Counted from the first letter of the stretch, positions 53,901 through 63,239 are shown. The stretch: DNA of 64,000 bases from Blattamonas nauphoetae (GCA_033064195.1 JARBJD010000005.1:682001-746000), one strand, 5' to 3'. Translations and numbers: made by a program. Notes: a model not told the origin generated them from the sequence alone.

Positions 53901-54407
53901 GCTCCCCGACAGCACAAAATGACACGTTTCCGAGGGGCTGTGAACAAGTCCATGAGAGGTCATTCCAATCGGGAGAGTGAACTTGCTCGAAATGGCTGAG
54001 AGCCACCCGTCAGATTCGAAAACTGCATGATGACCACAGTCATCCACAACACAGTTTGAGAGCGTACAAAACGTGTCTGTTGTTCCTTGACATATTTTAC
54101 TGTTTCTGCCATCAAACGAGAGGCTTTCCAGGGAGAGCGTTGTGTTTTTGATGGCAAAGAGAAAGTCATTTGGGCGTTCTCGTAGAAATGACAGTGTATT
54201 GCTGTGTTCTGCTCCACATACACGCATATTCATCGAGTGGAGGTTTGTGGTATCCAACATGCATGTTCTCGCGTTGTCGAGGGTGAGTGAAACATCCATT
54301 GTTTTGGCATTCGGACTTTTGGACGTCCGAAGGAGAGTGGAGAATAATGCTGGCTCAGAGGTTTGAACCACACAATGGAGAAGGTGGACAACCCAAAAAA
54401 GAATCAT
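44994..54407 (-). CDS. Giant receptor-like beta-helix protein with pseudokinase tail
   Basis: A 3,137-aa single frame. The ATG at 54407 opens a signal peptide (MILFWVVHLLHCVV). The ectodomain is beta-helical with many NGG, GGA and FxSCSS motifs, such as FSSCSSVGDGGALNVKL. It also carries recurrent modules (GDWVFVSGSELSKLVVPSNW; a YLI/YLM stretch; a GCG...PCRTLS or CG..VGCVSIQ segment). The TM helix is at about residues 2807-2830 (WLIPLIAGLAALLIFFLILL) followed by RKRKKN. The cytoplasmic tail has kinase C-lobe remnants (WKAPEVANGEVKVDHQQAAV, SLGLLFWEIETGMVPF, RPTLAELEKML). The catalytic-loop position reads LLTRLNPHVVFFD, and no Gly loop, HRD or DFG is visible. Same family as 12075-21566. The 5' end and promoter are duplicated in inverted orientation next door. 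Confidence 0.88.
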   Translation of the reverse strand: MILFWVVHLLHCVVQTSEPALFSTLLRTSKSPNAKTMDVSLTLDNARTCMLDTTNLHSMNMRVCGAEHSNTLSFLRERPNDFLFAIKNTTLSLESLSFDGRNSKICQGTTDTFCTLSNCVVDDCGHHAVFESDGWLSAISSKFTLPIGMTSHGLVHSPSETCHFVLSGSIFQDWRTTERTSLTGTAFEQLDLSFSQFSNVSQTHSAFLQPLHRTFQSTSIVGCDVREVENDLYGSISRDMNNHNLIHAANTTFSRNFHSELNAYTTTYTTTINAELTGQNTFSSCLFTGCSSTTSGGGLTHNSAASISISSSKFESCSATPPTGSATNALGGGCFLYILATSATLSIVGTDFVSCSASYSGGFHMDQIDNQPIIDATLQNVLFTKCKVIVSRGGFNLLHVRNPTLSNITCVDITIPRLEAGGRLTNASGLVTISSLLLLHLTSYENSGFAVDHCENVAFSNVQTASCTTDIHSPLVVGGYITGTGSDAVTLTDCYFEHNCQTSNKISGSSDISLHGESVYASKATFQNCWTASGQPSVFVNVSQHSDWIVTNEVIHVANATGEDKMFCWVPGSRCQTMTDVIGNRLGPWYVGKIAMGEGEYRETKLGMKNQTLVVEGSGKTKTTMIDGGSSETLFIITTGQLTASKIQFVPSASSHLITLSDDGTVSISDSCVETVEANVKLSKAVFSVSAGTLRLAGVDCSSLSFTDTTVLFLFSSLTRSLTLTNSSFSSISSDGSGSCICSTIATGQSVSIGEEGGSDSFSSCSSVGDGGALNVKLMDTGSLRIVSTRFSECTSNGVGGGLFVELDSTTSQTGWSLDLSGASFGTDSAKNTATKGSNLFVSGKFFETVVTPSIFPSLSETEEGDMWGVDSNTTVSSSLLVYLMPFSNTAIVGGSNAFDIDDCGHFGVGCVSIQNALDQVKTSESESLVLSFESGATLRESFSFETSQTVFFESYLETSQTITVLTSGGFTVSSGTLSLNTLTFSTAVSTVSSSLISLNGGSLSVTDCTFTGFNSSASGAIMSGTLSTSSSLVVSGSSFVSCSSSLNGGAISVSCAPNTPSSSLVIKASFSSCSCGDGQNGDWVFVSGSELSKLVVPSNWEVTTSGLTQPTDSSKVWGVDSLASGSSLASSTLLVYLIDHSSGWIFTSSSSGSEEIGCGESSTPCRTLSTSLSHLSSAASNTLTLTDSSELDFTLASTFPVLTITGSSSPLKPLSVTSPGRFSVPSNELSLAHLAISPSLSPFSLSLFAVSGTGSLWITSCTISGFSSSSSSKVLSGTIGTGQTISILDTSFVSCSATSASGIVDVAVSGAGELRIEGSTKFESCSLTDHGHLVLVQCADLPAFIAKNTISVLKPTRPTSRLFTAAEKEAFWGKEGNGKECSLLFVWFAHTTGDLHVHSDGEDDGRCGEDVLPCSSMSHGMDKMKNGVVLVDSAFAQTSLLTSVGSTWTLRGEISRPLTLSGDGGFEVKDADTVLTLSALNIVTGSVGTRTTSALSVSVGKVVVSSCTFGVSSSDFVLPVCSVDGGTVEFSPSLSVIRPSPSMPMLSVSGGSLVVNEFALTHSSTARTSPLLGLTGGRTTLKGSLSTLCSSTSPISVTSSAVLAVTDSTSIISSDLNLVSLNGGSVEVAGSKLTFTRPSCLLGGSGYASIVSSSLKCEDAPISSNSGSRCVTLTLSVGQSLKIGEEDKEVSFEGWTSTENGGALGVSIAGGSLLIAHTTFSGCSSSLNGGAICVVCVPNTPSSSLVIKASFSSCSCGDGQNGDWVFVSGSELSKLVVPSNWEVTTSGLTQPTDSSKVWGVDSLASGSSLASSTLLVYLIDHSSGWIFTSSSSGSEEIGCGESSTPCRTLSTSLSHLSSAASNTLTLTDSSELDFTLASTFPVLTITGSSSPLKPLSVTSPGRFSVPSNELSLAHLAISPSSPFPLTLISISESGIVAIVSCSFSSFTLSNSPLIDHQNGELSLKSSSFSNIHRSEGSGSCLHSALDGDMTLEVDDVWMDDVGVSDGKGDGFFISFPSTLSSNVASFTLTNLHFASSPNQSSNANPHFLFLTGFNLSSWIGVGDSRFSGSFEGKGIKTEWLWTEDEHAEIGLSASLLFYLTEHIGPVGVDESGYDIAKCGYQSVWCPTLPSALAKLPSSGSSTVVVQVRVEINETIDFSSSTIICGRAATSQLVVEEDAHFKIQTVNVNVEVSTLVITLPSELSSSCLFIATEGSLTFTTVSFVSSDPANVFSSQLIHSAAPLSLTNVNVSSASLSGVALIESWSDVVVDGCHFTSISRSTGLGSVIEANISESTKMKVTDSTFEDCVCGSTVNWIVLKGLNTATKTHSSWEGSFSLSSPRSGVMVDSDEHEPFSLIFVLYPRGASLVVSSSSGIDHRLCGNESVACETIAGSASESGERSFSVRGSCLMGGELMIEAEGLTIEGLNSNVGTLWMEGGSRIVQNVADYPKPVTLRHVCVDVSSSTLDSESSILHLSSGTLDVSSCSFKSSKAIGTRLVWMTKGTLKLHTVSLSSLTFSTTPIVLSSLTESTLEHVTISDCSATSIISGTSLPSLTLQNVVVERVQTLHPNIADSDASKVEALCHWTGGVVALDHCTTVVRGSQFSDLSEGGFRVDGGSVEIHSSTFEETHDESLFFPSAHRNIVCMNEGRVIINSPNGGDGSPGLPSLWMDSSNCTLTKNSQPITAPLFIPTLDTAKSTCQTSKKMMKLTLVGTLLMPCDLHLEVFSVEANKAETGAVQSLDLSSIGMDWTETSVTVELNETADFPNLKREHEWHGRLAFGLGTDRTSWMRVKLSASDERKAQAKAAMKWLIPLIAGLAALLIFFLILLVLLRKRKKNKEQKKTKLSEMGEINQPMDDVIVKFEDNSADMTDQINRFPFDTPTRENKIVEDTHVTHLPIPPDQPPDREEGRTEQKAETTVIARGPDGNEVHVARTKDTLYNRLHGPQPDEQLNRPQMRVQLVAALTAVHKHSPSAELLTRLNPHVVFFDSAGVVCLQVNQHPQPQASDRGNQTKREEEFDRWKAPEVANGEVKVDHQQAAVFSLGLLFWEIETGMVPFRELDAVNAQRQLGTGQLPPMDRITSESLVEMIEQCLDLEAENRPTLAELEKMLSPPSLHQPSQPLSRKPVPLVNKMIFS
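48650..49193. repeat. Internal direct repeat, copy A (about 545 bp)
   Basis: Identical, apart from one base that I can see (TCTCC against TCCCC), to 50693-51236. The offset is 2,043 bp, exactly 681 codons, so both copies are read in the same frame of the giant gene. Both flanks diverge sharply. Confidence 0.95.
50693..51236. repeat. Internal direct repeat, copy B (about 545 bp)
   Basis: Partner of 48650-49193. Encodes the module containing TITGSSSPLKPLSVTSPGRF and SCSCGDGQNGDWVFVSGSEL. Confidence 0.95.
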
Positions 54408-55119
54408 GATTCTCCAGTGCGGATCTAACGATAACGGCGATTTCGATCATACCCTTTGATTCATAACCCACTCAAGAGCGATATTTTCGGATTTCTTCAT
54501 GAATAAACAGTGTGGAATTTCGATCAAATCCTTCTGAAAGATTCTTCGAAAAATTGAAGGTCATATTCGACCCTCTGGTCCTTCTCTGGTGTGTTCCTGT
54601 ATAGTCATCCAATTCAAAACCACCTGTTGTTGTGTTTGTCATTTCCAAAGAGCACAGTGCTAGTAAACAACTATGCTCACGTCAGTCAGAGAAAAACATG
54701 AAAGTGACTTCGATCAAGCGGTATTCAAGGAGCAACAAAGATGACAACGTCTCCAAGTGCGAGTAACGCTGGAGACAACAGATCAAACAACAATTGGTTT
54801 TGAATTGGATGACTATACAGGAACACACCAGAGAAGGACCAGAGGGTCGAATATGACCTTCAATTTTTCGAAGAATCTTTCAGAAGGATTTGATCGAAAT
54901 TCCACACTGTTTATTCATGAAGAAATCCGAAAATATCGCTCTTGAGTGGGTTATGAATCAAAGGGTATGATCGAAATCGCCGTTATCGTTAGATCCGCAC
55001 TGGAGAATCATGATTCTTTTTTGGGTTGTCCACCTTCTCCATTGTGTGGTTCAAACCTCTGAGCCAGCATTATTCTCCACTCTCCTTCGGACGTCCAAAA
55101 GTCCGAATGCCAAAACAAT
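54298..55119. repeat. Palindrome: 334-bp inverted arms around a 154-bp spacer
   Basis: Left arm 54298-54631, right arm 54786-55119. Position p pairs with 109417 minus p. Apart from a few mismatches at the inner edge the arms look identical. Each includes the first 37 codons of the surface-protein gene (signal peptide and ATG) and about 220 bp upstream, so the promoter is also duplicated. Beyond the right arm the homology resumes after the 404-bp insertion. Confidence 0.95.
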
Positions 55120-55523
55120 CAGTGGGTTAACGACCAAACGCAAACCACAATTTCGAAATTAGAATGGATTGATCTTTCATGGTTCCGGAAAATACAAAAA
55201 AACAATTGTTAAGAGAGCTCTGTATATCGAAGAAGACAATTACGTAATCCTTAAATGTTTTTGGTTGTATATTCGTCCCAGTAAATTGGTGATTCTGCCA
55301 CCACTTTCGTACAACCCCGGGAAGACATAAATTGAAAAGGGGTGATCACTGGAAAGGACAGTATCCGTTGTCTTCACCATCATCGTCTCGGTTGTCTTCT
55401 TAGATTCCCGAGAGTATTGGTTTCTTGAAAATTAAAACAAAACAAATCTTTTTTCATGTCACGAATGAGATCAATCCATACTAATTTTGAAATTGTGGTT
55501 TGCGTTTGGTCGTTAACCCACTG
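55120..55523. mobile_element. 404-bp non-autonomous TIR element with AT target duplication
   Basis: The TIRs are about 56 bp with two mismatches, beginning CAGTGGGTTAACGACCAAAC. The empty site is known from the intact inverted partner (ACAATGGATG), so the insertion point is exact. The flanks read AT on both sides, a 2-bp AT duplication. No transposase frame. CAGTG ends recall Tc1/mariner/pogo elements, which normally duplicate TA. Confidence 0.92.
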
Positions 55524-57907
55524 ATGGATGTTTCACTCACCCTCGACAACGCGAGAACATGCATGTTGGATACCACAAACCTCCACTCGATGAATATGCG
55601 TGTATGTGGAGCAGAACACAGCAATACACTGTCATTTCTACGAGAACGCCCAAATGACTTTCTCTTTGCCATCAAAAACACAACGCTCTCCCTGGAAAGC
55701 CTCTCGTTTGATGGCAGAAACAGTAAAATATGTCAAGGAACAACAGACACGTTTTGTACGCTCTCAAACTGTGTTGTGGATGACTGTGGTCATCATGCAG
55801 TTTTCGAATCTGACGGGTGGCTCTCAGCCATTTCGAGCAAGTTCACTCTCCCGATTGGAATGACCTCTCATGGACTTGTTCACAGCCCCTCGGAAACGTG
55901 TCATTTTGTGCTGTCGGGGAGCATATTCCAGGACTGGCGAACGACCGAACGAACAAGTCTGACGGGAACAGCCTTCGAGCAGCTGGACCTCTCATTCAGC
56001 CAATTTTCGAATGTTTCCCAAACACACAGCGCCTTCCTTCAGCCTCTCCATCGCACTTTTCAGAGCACGTCGATTGTTGGCTGTGACGTGCGTGAAGTGG
56101 AGAACGACCTCTATGGAAGCATCAGCCGGGATATGAACAACCACAATTTGATCCACGCCGCCAACACCACATTCTCTCGCAATTTCCATTCCGAACTCAA
56201 CGCATACACCACAACGTGCACCACTACACAGACCACCAACATCACCCTCCAAACCTCGTTCTCCGACTGCCTCTTCCTTGGATGCAAGTCCACCACGAAT
56301 GGTGCAGGAATTTCTCACTACTCTACATCGTCATTGACCGTCTCCAACTGCAAATTCGATGGATGCCGAGCCGAATCTAAAGATTCATCAGTCACCCCTC
56401 TTGGCGGTGGGATATCATTCACCTCGACCTCAACAAATACAGTCAGTGTTTCTATTTCTGGCACAACTTTTGTTTCTTGCTATGCTTACATGTCAGGCGG
56501 CATTGATGTTCGACACAGCACAGGTAAACTCCTTCTCAACGCAGAAATGAAGAATTGTCATTTTGAAAAAATTCCGGCACACTTCAACATGCTTGCTTCT
56601 GCTTCTATAATGCCCTCAATCCCTCGATCACCAACACGGGACTGACTATAGTTCATCAGCAATACCAACTATAGTTCATCAATGGCCCATAGCTTCATTT
56701 TATCAGATCATGTCTCCCTCCCCCTTTTCACGTCAGGCCCATCTCTTTCATCACCTTTGAGAGAGAAATACGCGGAATCCATCAAAACAAGTCGTAACTG
56801 TCCCTTTGAACGAACTGCCATGTAGAACTGATCACACACGCTTGGAGAATCGGCATTTCGACTACGACCAATGCAGATGTGAGGACTCAATCAGAACGGA
56901 CAGAACTCCAATGAAAATGACGTTTTGTCCTCACTTGGCTTCTCAGCGCGTTGTTTTGAGGATAGTCAGAGCGACACAGCGGATCGCGAAAACCTAAAAG
57001 GTCTCCGCTCTTTCTCTTTGAAATACCTCCTCAGGTGCTCAAAAAATCTATCAGCGATGGATTTCTTACCTTCTTAGACATTTTACTCTCTGATTTAAAG
57101 TGTGGGGACGATGCTTCTCATCATGTCTCGATTTGTTCCTGTCTGGTCCACTGGATATGCTCATCATTTATGAAGGATACGTCTCTACAATTGTTGATGT
57201 CTTTCTATAGGTTTGCTAACATATTTAGTGGAAGATCCTCCCAGATGAAGTGTCTTTCTGACTTCTCAGCAATTATCCGGGTTTTTGACAGTTCATCACT
57301 GTTCATGTGTTCCTTTGCACATTCTCAATCCTTCTCTCGCAATTTCAATCCTCAAAATCAAAAGATGCATTCAATCGAATCATCTTCCTTTCAAACGCGA
57401 TCGTCGAAGAGCTATCTCAGACTTTCCTTTCCCTGAAGTTCATCCCTTGCACCGTTGTTGATCATGTGACTCGATCCTCGAGATGTGTCGTCTTCTTTCT
57501 TCTGAATATCGACTTTCTTGCCGATTCTGTCTCTCCACATTTCAGACGGTCCTCGTCCCATTCAGCACTTTCTTTGAACTATCTCCCTCCGAGGATGCTT
57601 CATCGACTTGAGACCTTCCATCGCTCCAACTTCCACAACTATTGTCAATCACTATCGCTTGATAGCACGATCACAGTCCAGATTTGTGATTTCTACGCTC
57701 TTGGAGCACAATATCCTTCTCTCATTCTTCAGCAAGGTTCTTCTTACGACATTTTGCTCATTTTTGTGGTAAACCCTCTCAGCCTTCTCTTCTTCTGACC
57801 CACATCATCTTTTTCCACTCATCAACAGAACCGGTCTTTCAAACAAATCATACTCGCCTTAAAACGGTCTTCTTCTTCATTTTGTGTCCTTTTTTGTGCT
57901 CTTTAAC

Positions 57908-60798
57908 TAAAGTTCGAAATATACCCGCGGATCGAAATTAACCCGCGGTTCCTCCACTGGATTGTGATAAATGGATGTGAGTGTTGAATGTCTTTTCACG
58001 TCAAGATTCATGTCCGGAACTGAATTTGTCGAGAATTGGAGATGAATGTACCAACAGAAATCACAATCGTTGAAATTGAGGGTGATTGTGCTGGAATGGC
58101 CATATCATTTTTATGATCAGATCAGAAAATCACACACCACCCGAGCTATCGACAATATCAAAACTTGCATCCCAGCTAGAGTACCGATCTATCCCAAATC
58201 GTGTTCAGCGTGGATTGTTCATCCAAAGAGACCACGGAGTTCCTGGAAATCTACTCGAGAAAGCCAACGTCTGTTCTACGAATCAACTGTATAGAGGGAA
58301 GAAAGCTGAAACGGCCAACCGAGACATCGCCAAGAATGGTCGTCCATCACGACTTCTATTGCACCAAGAAAAAGAGCTGGTCGAGTTTTCACTAAACGAA
58401 ATCAAAGAAACTGGAAACATCGATAAATCAAAAATATTGAAAAAAAGTATCGTTCTTTTCCATTCAATCCCTTCAGGCAAAGGATATTGAGGAATCGAGT
58501 GGACGGTATGATCCAACAAGACCTTTGCTATCCAGACAGTGGATCAACGGGTTTATTGGACGACACCCAGAACTCCGCACATGCAAACCAAAGTTCTCTG
58601 AAAATGCAAGGATCGAAGCATCAACCGAACAAACCATGAAATTTTGGATTTCATTGCTTGGAGAAACAATAGCAGACTTAGACATCGATCCTGACTTGAT
58701 CCTGAATTGTGACGAAACATCGGTGATTGCTCGTCAAGATACAAAAACACACATGGTAACCGCGACAGACAATCCTGTGGCACTATCTCCTTCACTTCCA
58801 AGACACGAAAATGCTACGTTGTTCGTCACGGTGTCAACGAAAGGCATTGCCCTCTCCCCCATTCTGCTATATCCCCGCAAAATTAACAAACATGAATTCA
58901 CTGATTTGGAAATTCATGGATTTAAAGTCATTTTGCAAGGAACTGGTTGGATGACAAGATGTATTTTTGAAGAAATAGTAGAATCGATGTTGATCCCGGA
59001 AATCAACAATCTCAGGCAACGATTGAATAAACAAGGGAAAACAGCACTGATAATCACGGACGGCTGTTCTTCACACACATCCGAACAGGCAATTCGAACA
59101 CTAAAGCATCACAACATTCGTCTCATTCTAATTCCGCCGCACACCTCTCATGTTTGTGCTCCACTGGATCAGTATATATTCGCAACTTTCAAGCAAGTAT
59201 TGTCAACAATGTTCAGTCCACCACCAGGTTGCACGGAACAGGAATATAAAGCAGCCCTGGTCGCTGCTTTACCAGGTGCGTTTGTGAAAGCAACTACACC
59301 TGATATTATCCGTGCATCATTCTCAGCCACTGGTATTTCCCCACTTTCACTTGAGGCACTAATCAAAAATCTTCAGAAATATCAAAATGGTGCGGGCCAT
59401 CAGTTAGATCGCGTTGGAGAAGATACCTCTCCTCAATCTCCTCCAAACTCACCAATCCTTACCCATCTCCTACCAAAATATGTGGGATGCCTTCTGGACA
59501 CCTCAGAAGAAAGACAAATCGATCCGACTCTCCCTAAATCTGAACGATTGAGAATGATTATGCAAGCCCCACCAGCCCACCCACCTCCGCCAACTCAAAC
59601 TCAGTTTCATGTGGTTAAATTGAAACGAACGCAATCAGGACCCATCTCACCGTCGACTGCAATCCTTGAGCTCGAACAGTTCGCCTGCCACCGAAAGAAA
59701 CGACCCATCACATTCTTCTGACATTTCTACAAGGACGAGAACCTCTAATTCAAAGTTTCTGTCGAATTTCTTCTCACCATTGTCCTCTTTTCTAGATACT
59801 TTTTTCGAATCACGAAATGAAATGGGTGATTATTTTTCAAAAGTTGCTGGCGTCATATTTTTGTGTAAGTCTGGAGATTTGCCTAACCATTCTCATTGTC
59901 TGCATATACCCCTTCAATCAACACACTGAAGGTTTTGTACGTTCATTTACCGATTCATCCACTCTTTTCATTCAGATTTCTGCTGGCGGTGACCCCTCTT
60001 CGCCAATTCTTGGACATACCTTCTCATTCGCGTAAGATCAGTGTTTGAACACTTCTTTTGATGTGAACCAACAAAGTTTCCATTGTTCTTTCTTTTTCAT
60101 CTTCTCTCTCCAAAGTCGGTTTTCAACAGTCTTCCCGACAACTTCGAGACTTGTCATCTCACTGATTAAAGTCATAATCTGGTATTTTCACATGTTTTCC
60201 TTCATTTTTTGTGTTTTGTTCAGATGATATTGTTCGTCTCGTCCTGGGATCAACACGCGTTTTCTGTTCATCCTCCCTTTTAGATACTATCCCTCAAAAC
60301 TGATATTCCTTCGTAAATTGACATCAAAATAACCATCCTGACATGTTCAGATTATTCCAGGGCAATACTCCTCGTCTCGAGAGATAGAGCATTGAGGTGC
60401 TTTTCATGGTTTTTTGAATGATTTGTGCATTTATTTCACTTTTTGCTCATGTATCCGTTATTTTTTAGCGTTTTACACCACTTCTTGGTTTTATGACGTG
60501 TATTGTATCAAAAAGTGTGTCAATTTGTGCTGGTGAAAAAATGGTCGTCTCAAACGCGATCAAAACAAAATTCACTCAATTTATGGCTCATTATCTCTTT
60601 AAGCCTGTAACTGTTAATTAGGCAAAAAATAATTTTTGGTGACGCTCCATAGTGTTTTGCAACCTTTCAAAAATAATCTCCCAAATTGAAATGCGTTTGA
60701 ATGAGTGTCGAAAGAGATGAAGCAAAACGAACACGATTGAAAAGTCGAAACTTGCACCATCGGGTTAATTTCGATCCGCGGGTAAATTTCGAACTTTA
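57908..60798 (+). mobile_element. Pogo-like DNA transposon with 38-bp TIRs
   Basis: The left end (57908) reads TAAAGTTCGAAATATACCCG, continuing through CGGATCGAAATTAACCCG. The right end, 60760-60798, is its complement with one mismatch. TA at both tips is the expected target duplication. It encodes a DDE transposase at about 58086-59721. The remainder, 59722-60750, holds no recognisable gene. It is nested inside the outer TIR element. Confidence 0.88.
58086..59721 (+). CDS. DDE_1 / CENP-B-like (pogo superfamily) transposase
   Basis: The N-terminal part at 58086-58446 has a helix-turn-helix-like region (KNGRPSRLLLHQEKELVEFS). The second part starts near 58483 (KDIEESSGRYDPTRPLLSRQ) and runs to 59721, with the CENP-B HTH end (WINGFIGRHPELR). 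It contains the catalytic acidic residues in LILNCDETSVIAR, LIITDGCSSHTS and CAPLDQYIFATFKQ, a DDD arrangement. A 30-nt GT-AG candidate intron (58447-58476) lies between the parts, but the two frames differ by one base after removing it. Either another splice site is used or the gene carries a frameshift. The C terminus is Pro-rich. The enzyme would cut and paste the surrounding 38-bp-TIR element; the short CAGT-ended elements have different ends. Confidence 0.8.
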
Positions 60799-63239
60799 AA
60801 AGAAGTCGATAAGTCTCACACGTCTCGAATTGTGGGATGCTGATGAACTTTAGTTGAAACTGCTGATGAACTATAGACAGTCCCACCAACACCGTCCTCC
60901 AAGACTGTGCAATCCCTCGCCAAGAGGCTGGTGGAAGAAATGGCAACTCTGGTGGACATCTCACGATGGACAGTGTATCCTTCATCAATCTTCAATCAAA
61001 TGGGAATTCTGCATTTGCTCTCGATGGTCATTTGGGAACAGCCATCTTTTCAAATCTTGGAGTTGCTGGTTGCACAACAGACACCAACTCGCCGTTCGTC
61101 CTTGGTGCCGGTGTAAATCAAACACCAGGCTCTTTCAAGTTTGAAAATTGTTTTTTCGAAGGAAACAAGGAAATAAATGAACACATCACAGGAGCCAGCG
61201 ATATCTCACTCAACGGAGATGCTATGTATGCAAGCAAAGGCATCTTTGTGAACTGCTGGACATCCTCCGGTCAGCCATCCCTCAGCGTCAATGGTTCAAA
61301 ATATTCGGATTGGATTGTGACGAACGAGGTGATCCACGTGGCGAATGCGACAGGGGAGGACAAAATGTTCTGCTGGGTGCCTGGGAGTCGGTGCCAGACG
61401 ATGACAGACGTGATTGGGAACAGACTGGGGCCGTGGTATGTTGGGAAGATTGCGATGGGCGAGGGCGAATATCGCGAAACGAAATTGGGGATGAAGAACC
61501 AGACGTTGGTTGTGGAGGGAAGTGGGAAGACGAAGACGACGATGATTGATGGAGGATCATCTGAAACACTCTTCATAATCACGACAGGACAGCTGACAGC
61601 ATCGAAAATCCAGTTCGTTCCATCTGCTTCGTCGCATCTGATCACGCTGAGTGACGACGGGACAGTTTCGATCAGTGACAGTTGTGTTGAGACAGTGGGG
61701 GCGAACGTGAAGCTGTCGAAGGCCGTGTTCTCAGTGTCAGCTGGAACTCTTCGTCTGACTGGAGTTGACTGTTCGTCGCTTTCGTTCACCGAAACGACAG
61801 TCCTGTTCCTCTTCTCCTCTCTCACCCGCTCTCTGACGCTGACGAACAGCTCGTTCTCATCGATCTCGTCTGGTGGAAGTGGGTCTTGCATTTGCTCGAC
61901 AATCACGACTGGTCAATCCGTGTCGATTGGGGAAGAGGGAGGCTCGGACTCGTTCTCGTCGTGTTCGTCAGTTGGAGATGGAGGTGCACTGAACGTGAAG
62001 CTGATGGACACAGGATCTCTCAGGATCGTCTCCACCCACTTCTCGGATTGCTCGTCGGATGGTATTGGAGGAGGAGTGTTTCTCGAATTGGACTCGACAA
62101 CGAGTCAGACAACATGGTCGCTGGATTTGAGTGGCGCATCTTTCGGAACAGACATCGCGAAGAACTCAGCCACGAAAGGATCGAACCTGTTTGTGTCTGG
62201 GAAGTTCTTTGAGACGGTTGTGACGCCGTCCATCTTCCCATCGCTTTCAGAAACAGAAGAAGGAGACATGTGGGGTGTGGACTCGAATACCACTGTGTCA
62301 TCGTCGCTGCTGGTGTATCTGATGCCGTTTTCGAACACAGCGATTGTTGGAGGCTCGAATGCGTTTGATATTGATGATTGTGGACACTTTGGAGTTGGAT
62401 GTGTGTCGATCCAGAACGCGTTGGATCAAGTGAAGACATCTGAATCTGAGTCTCTCGTCCTCTCTTTCGAGTCTGGAGCAACTCTGCGTGAATCGTTCTC
62501 CTTCGAAACATCTCAAACCGTGTTCTTCGAATCAGCCTCAGATACGCCTCAGTCGATCACCGTTGAGGCTCAGGGAAGGTTTTCTGTTTCTTCCGGCACG
62601 CTCTCACTGAACACACTCACATTCACGACAACTGTGCCATCGTTCTTATCGTCGCTGATCTCACTGAATGGAGGATCTCTGTCTGTGACGAAATGCACGT
62701 TCTCTGGATTCAGCTCGTCGCTAAAACAAGTCGTGTCTGGGTCGATTGGGACAGGACAAAAGATTTCGATTGTTGACACATTGTTCGAGAGCTGCACAGC
62801 GAGTTCTGGAACTGGAATTGTGGAATTGTCGGTGGATGGAGACGGAGAGGTTCAGATTGAAGGATCGAGTGGATTTGAGGAATGCACGCTGAGTGAGAAT
62901 GGTCATCTTGTTGTGATTGATTGCTCGGATCTGGCAGCGTTTGTGTCGAAGAATGAACTTCCTGCACTGAAACCATTGAAGCCGACGGACCGAATCTTCA
63001 ACGAAACTGAAAAGTTGATATTTTGGGGGAAAGAAGGAAATGGGAAGGAATACTCTCTGTTGTTCGTCTGGTTTGCTCACACGACTGGTGATCTTCATGT
63101 CCACTCGGATGGAGAGGATGATGGCCGATGTGGAGAGGATGTCCTTCCGTGCTCATCGCTGTCGCACGCGATGGACAAAATGAAGAATGGTGTCGTGCTG
63201 GTCGACTCGGCATTTGCACAGACATCTCCAGGGTTCTGA

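Larger units (their letters stand above)
56647..60875. mobile_element. Outer TIR element with a nested transposon
   Basis: The ends are imperfect inverted repeats of about 36 bp: CTATAGTTCATCAGCA at about 56646-56681, and its complement at about 60840-60876. TA is present at both outer ends. It interrupts the inverted surface-gene copy. Without the nested element it is about 1.3 kb, nearly all on the left (56682-57907). That part contains weak frames at 57035-57436 and 57307-57798 that I do not recognise. Confidence 0.75.
55010..63236 (+). pseudogene. Inverted, interrupted and truncated copy of the giant surface gene
   Basis: The host sequence is in three pieces: 55010-55119 (signal peptide), about 55524-56646, and about 60876-63236. 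The ATG at 55010 mirrors the one at 54407. Residues from MDVSLTLDNARTCMLDT to HSELNAYTTT appear identical to the intact gene (about 700 bp), then the sequences diverge (SDCLFLGCKSTTNGAGISHY). The reading frame shifts shortly before 56646. After the transposons, coding resumes (DSPTNTVLQDCAIPRQEAGG). A second near-identical block spans about 61303-62530, a diverged stretch follows, and about 200 bp near 63027-63225 matches a different part of the intact gene. Homology ends at about 63228, in the middle of the ectodomain, so no TM or kinase-like tail exists. It could be a dead copy or a sequence donor. Confidence 0.85.

Noticed and set aside
54298-55119. The palindrome as a pure assembly fold-back artefact
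   Set aside because: The right copy has its own insertions, diverged blocks and truncation, so it is a real second locus. The spacer itself still deserves a long-read check.
57035-57798. Frames in the outer TIR element as an accessory gene
   Set aside because: Two overlapping frames of Ser/Phe-rich sequence with no motif. They may be the remnant of a captured or dead gene but cannot be supported.
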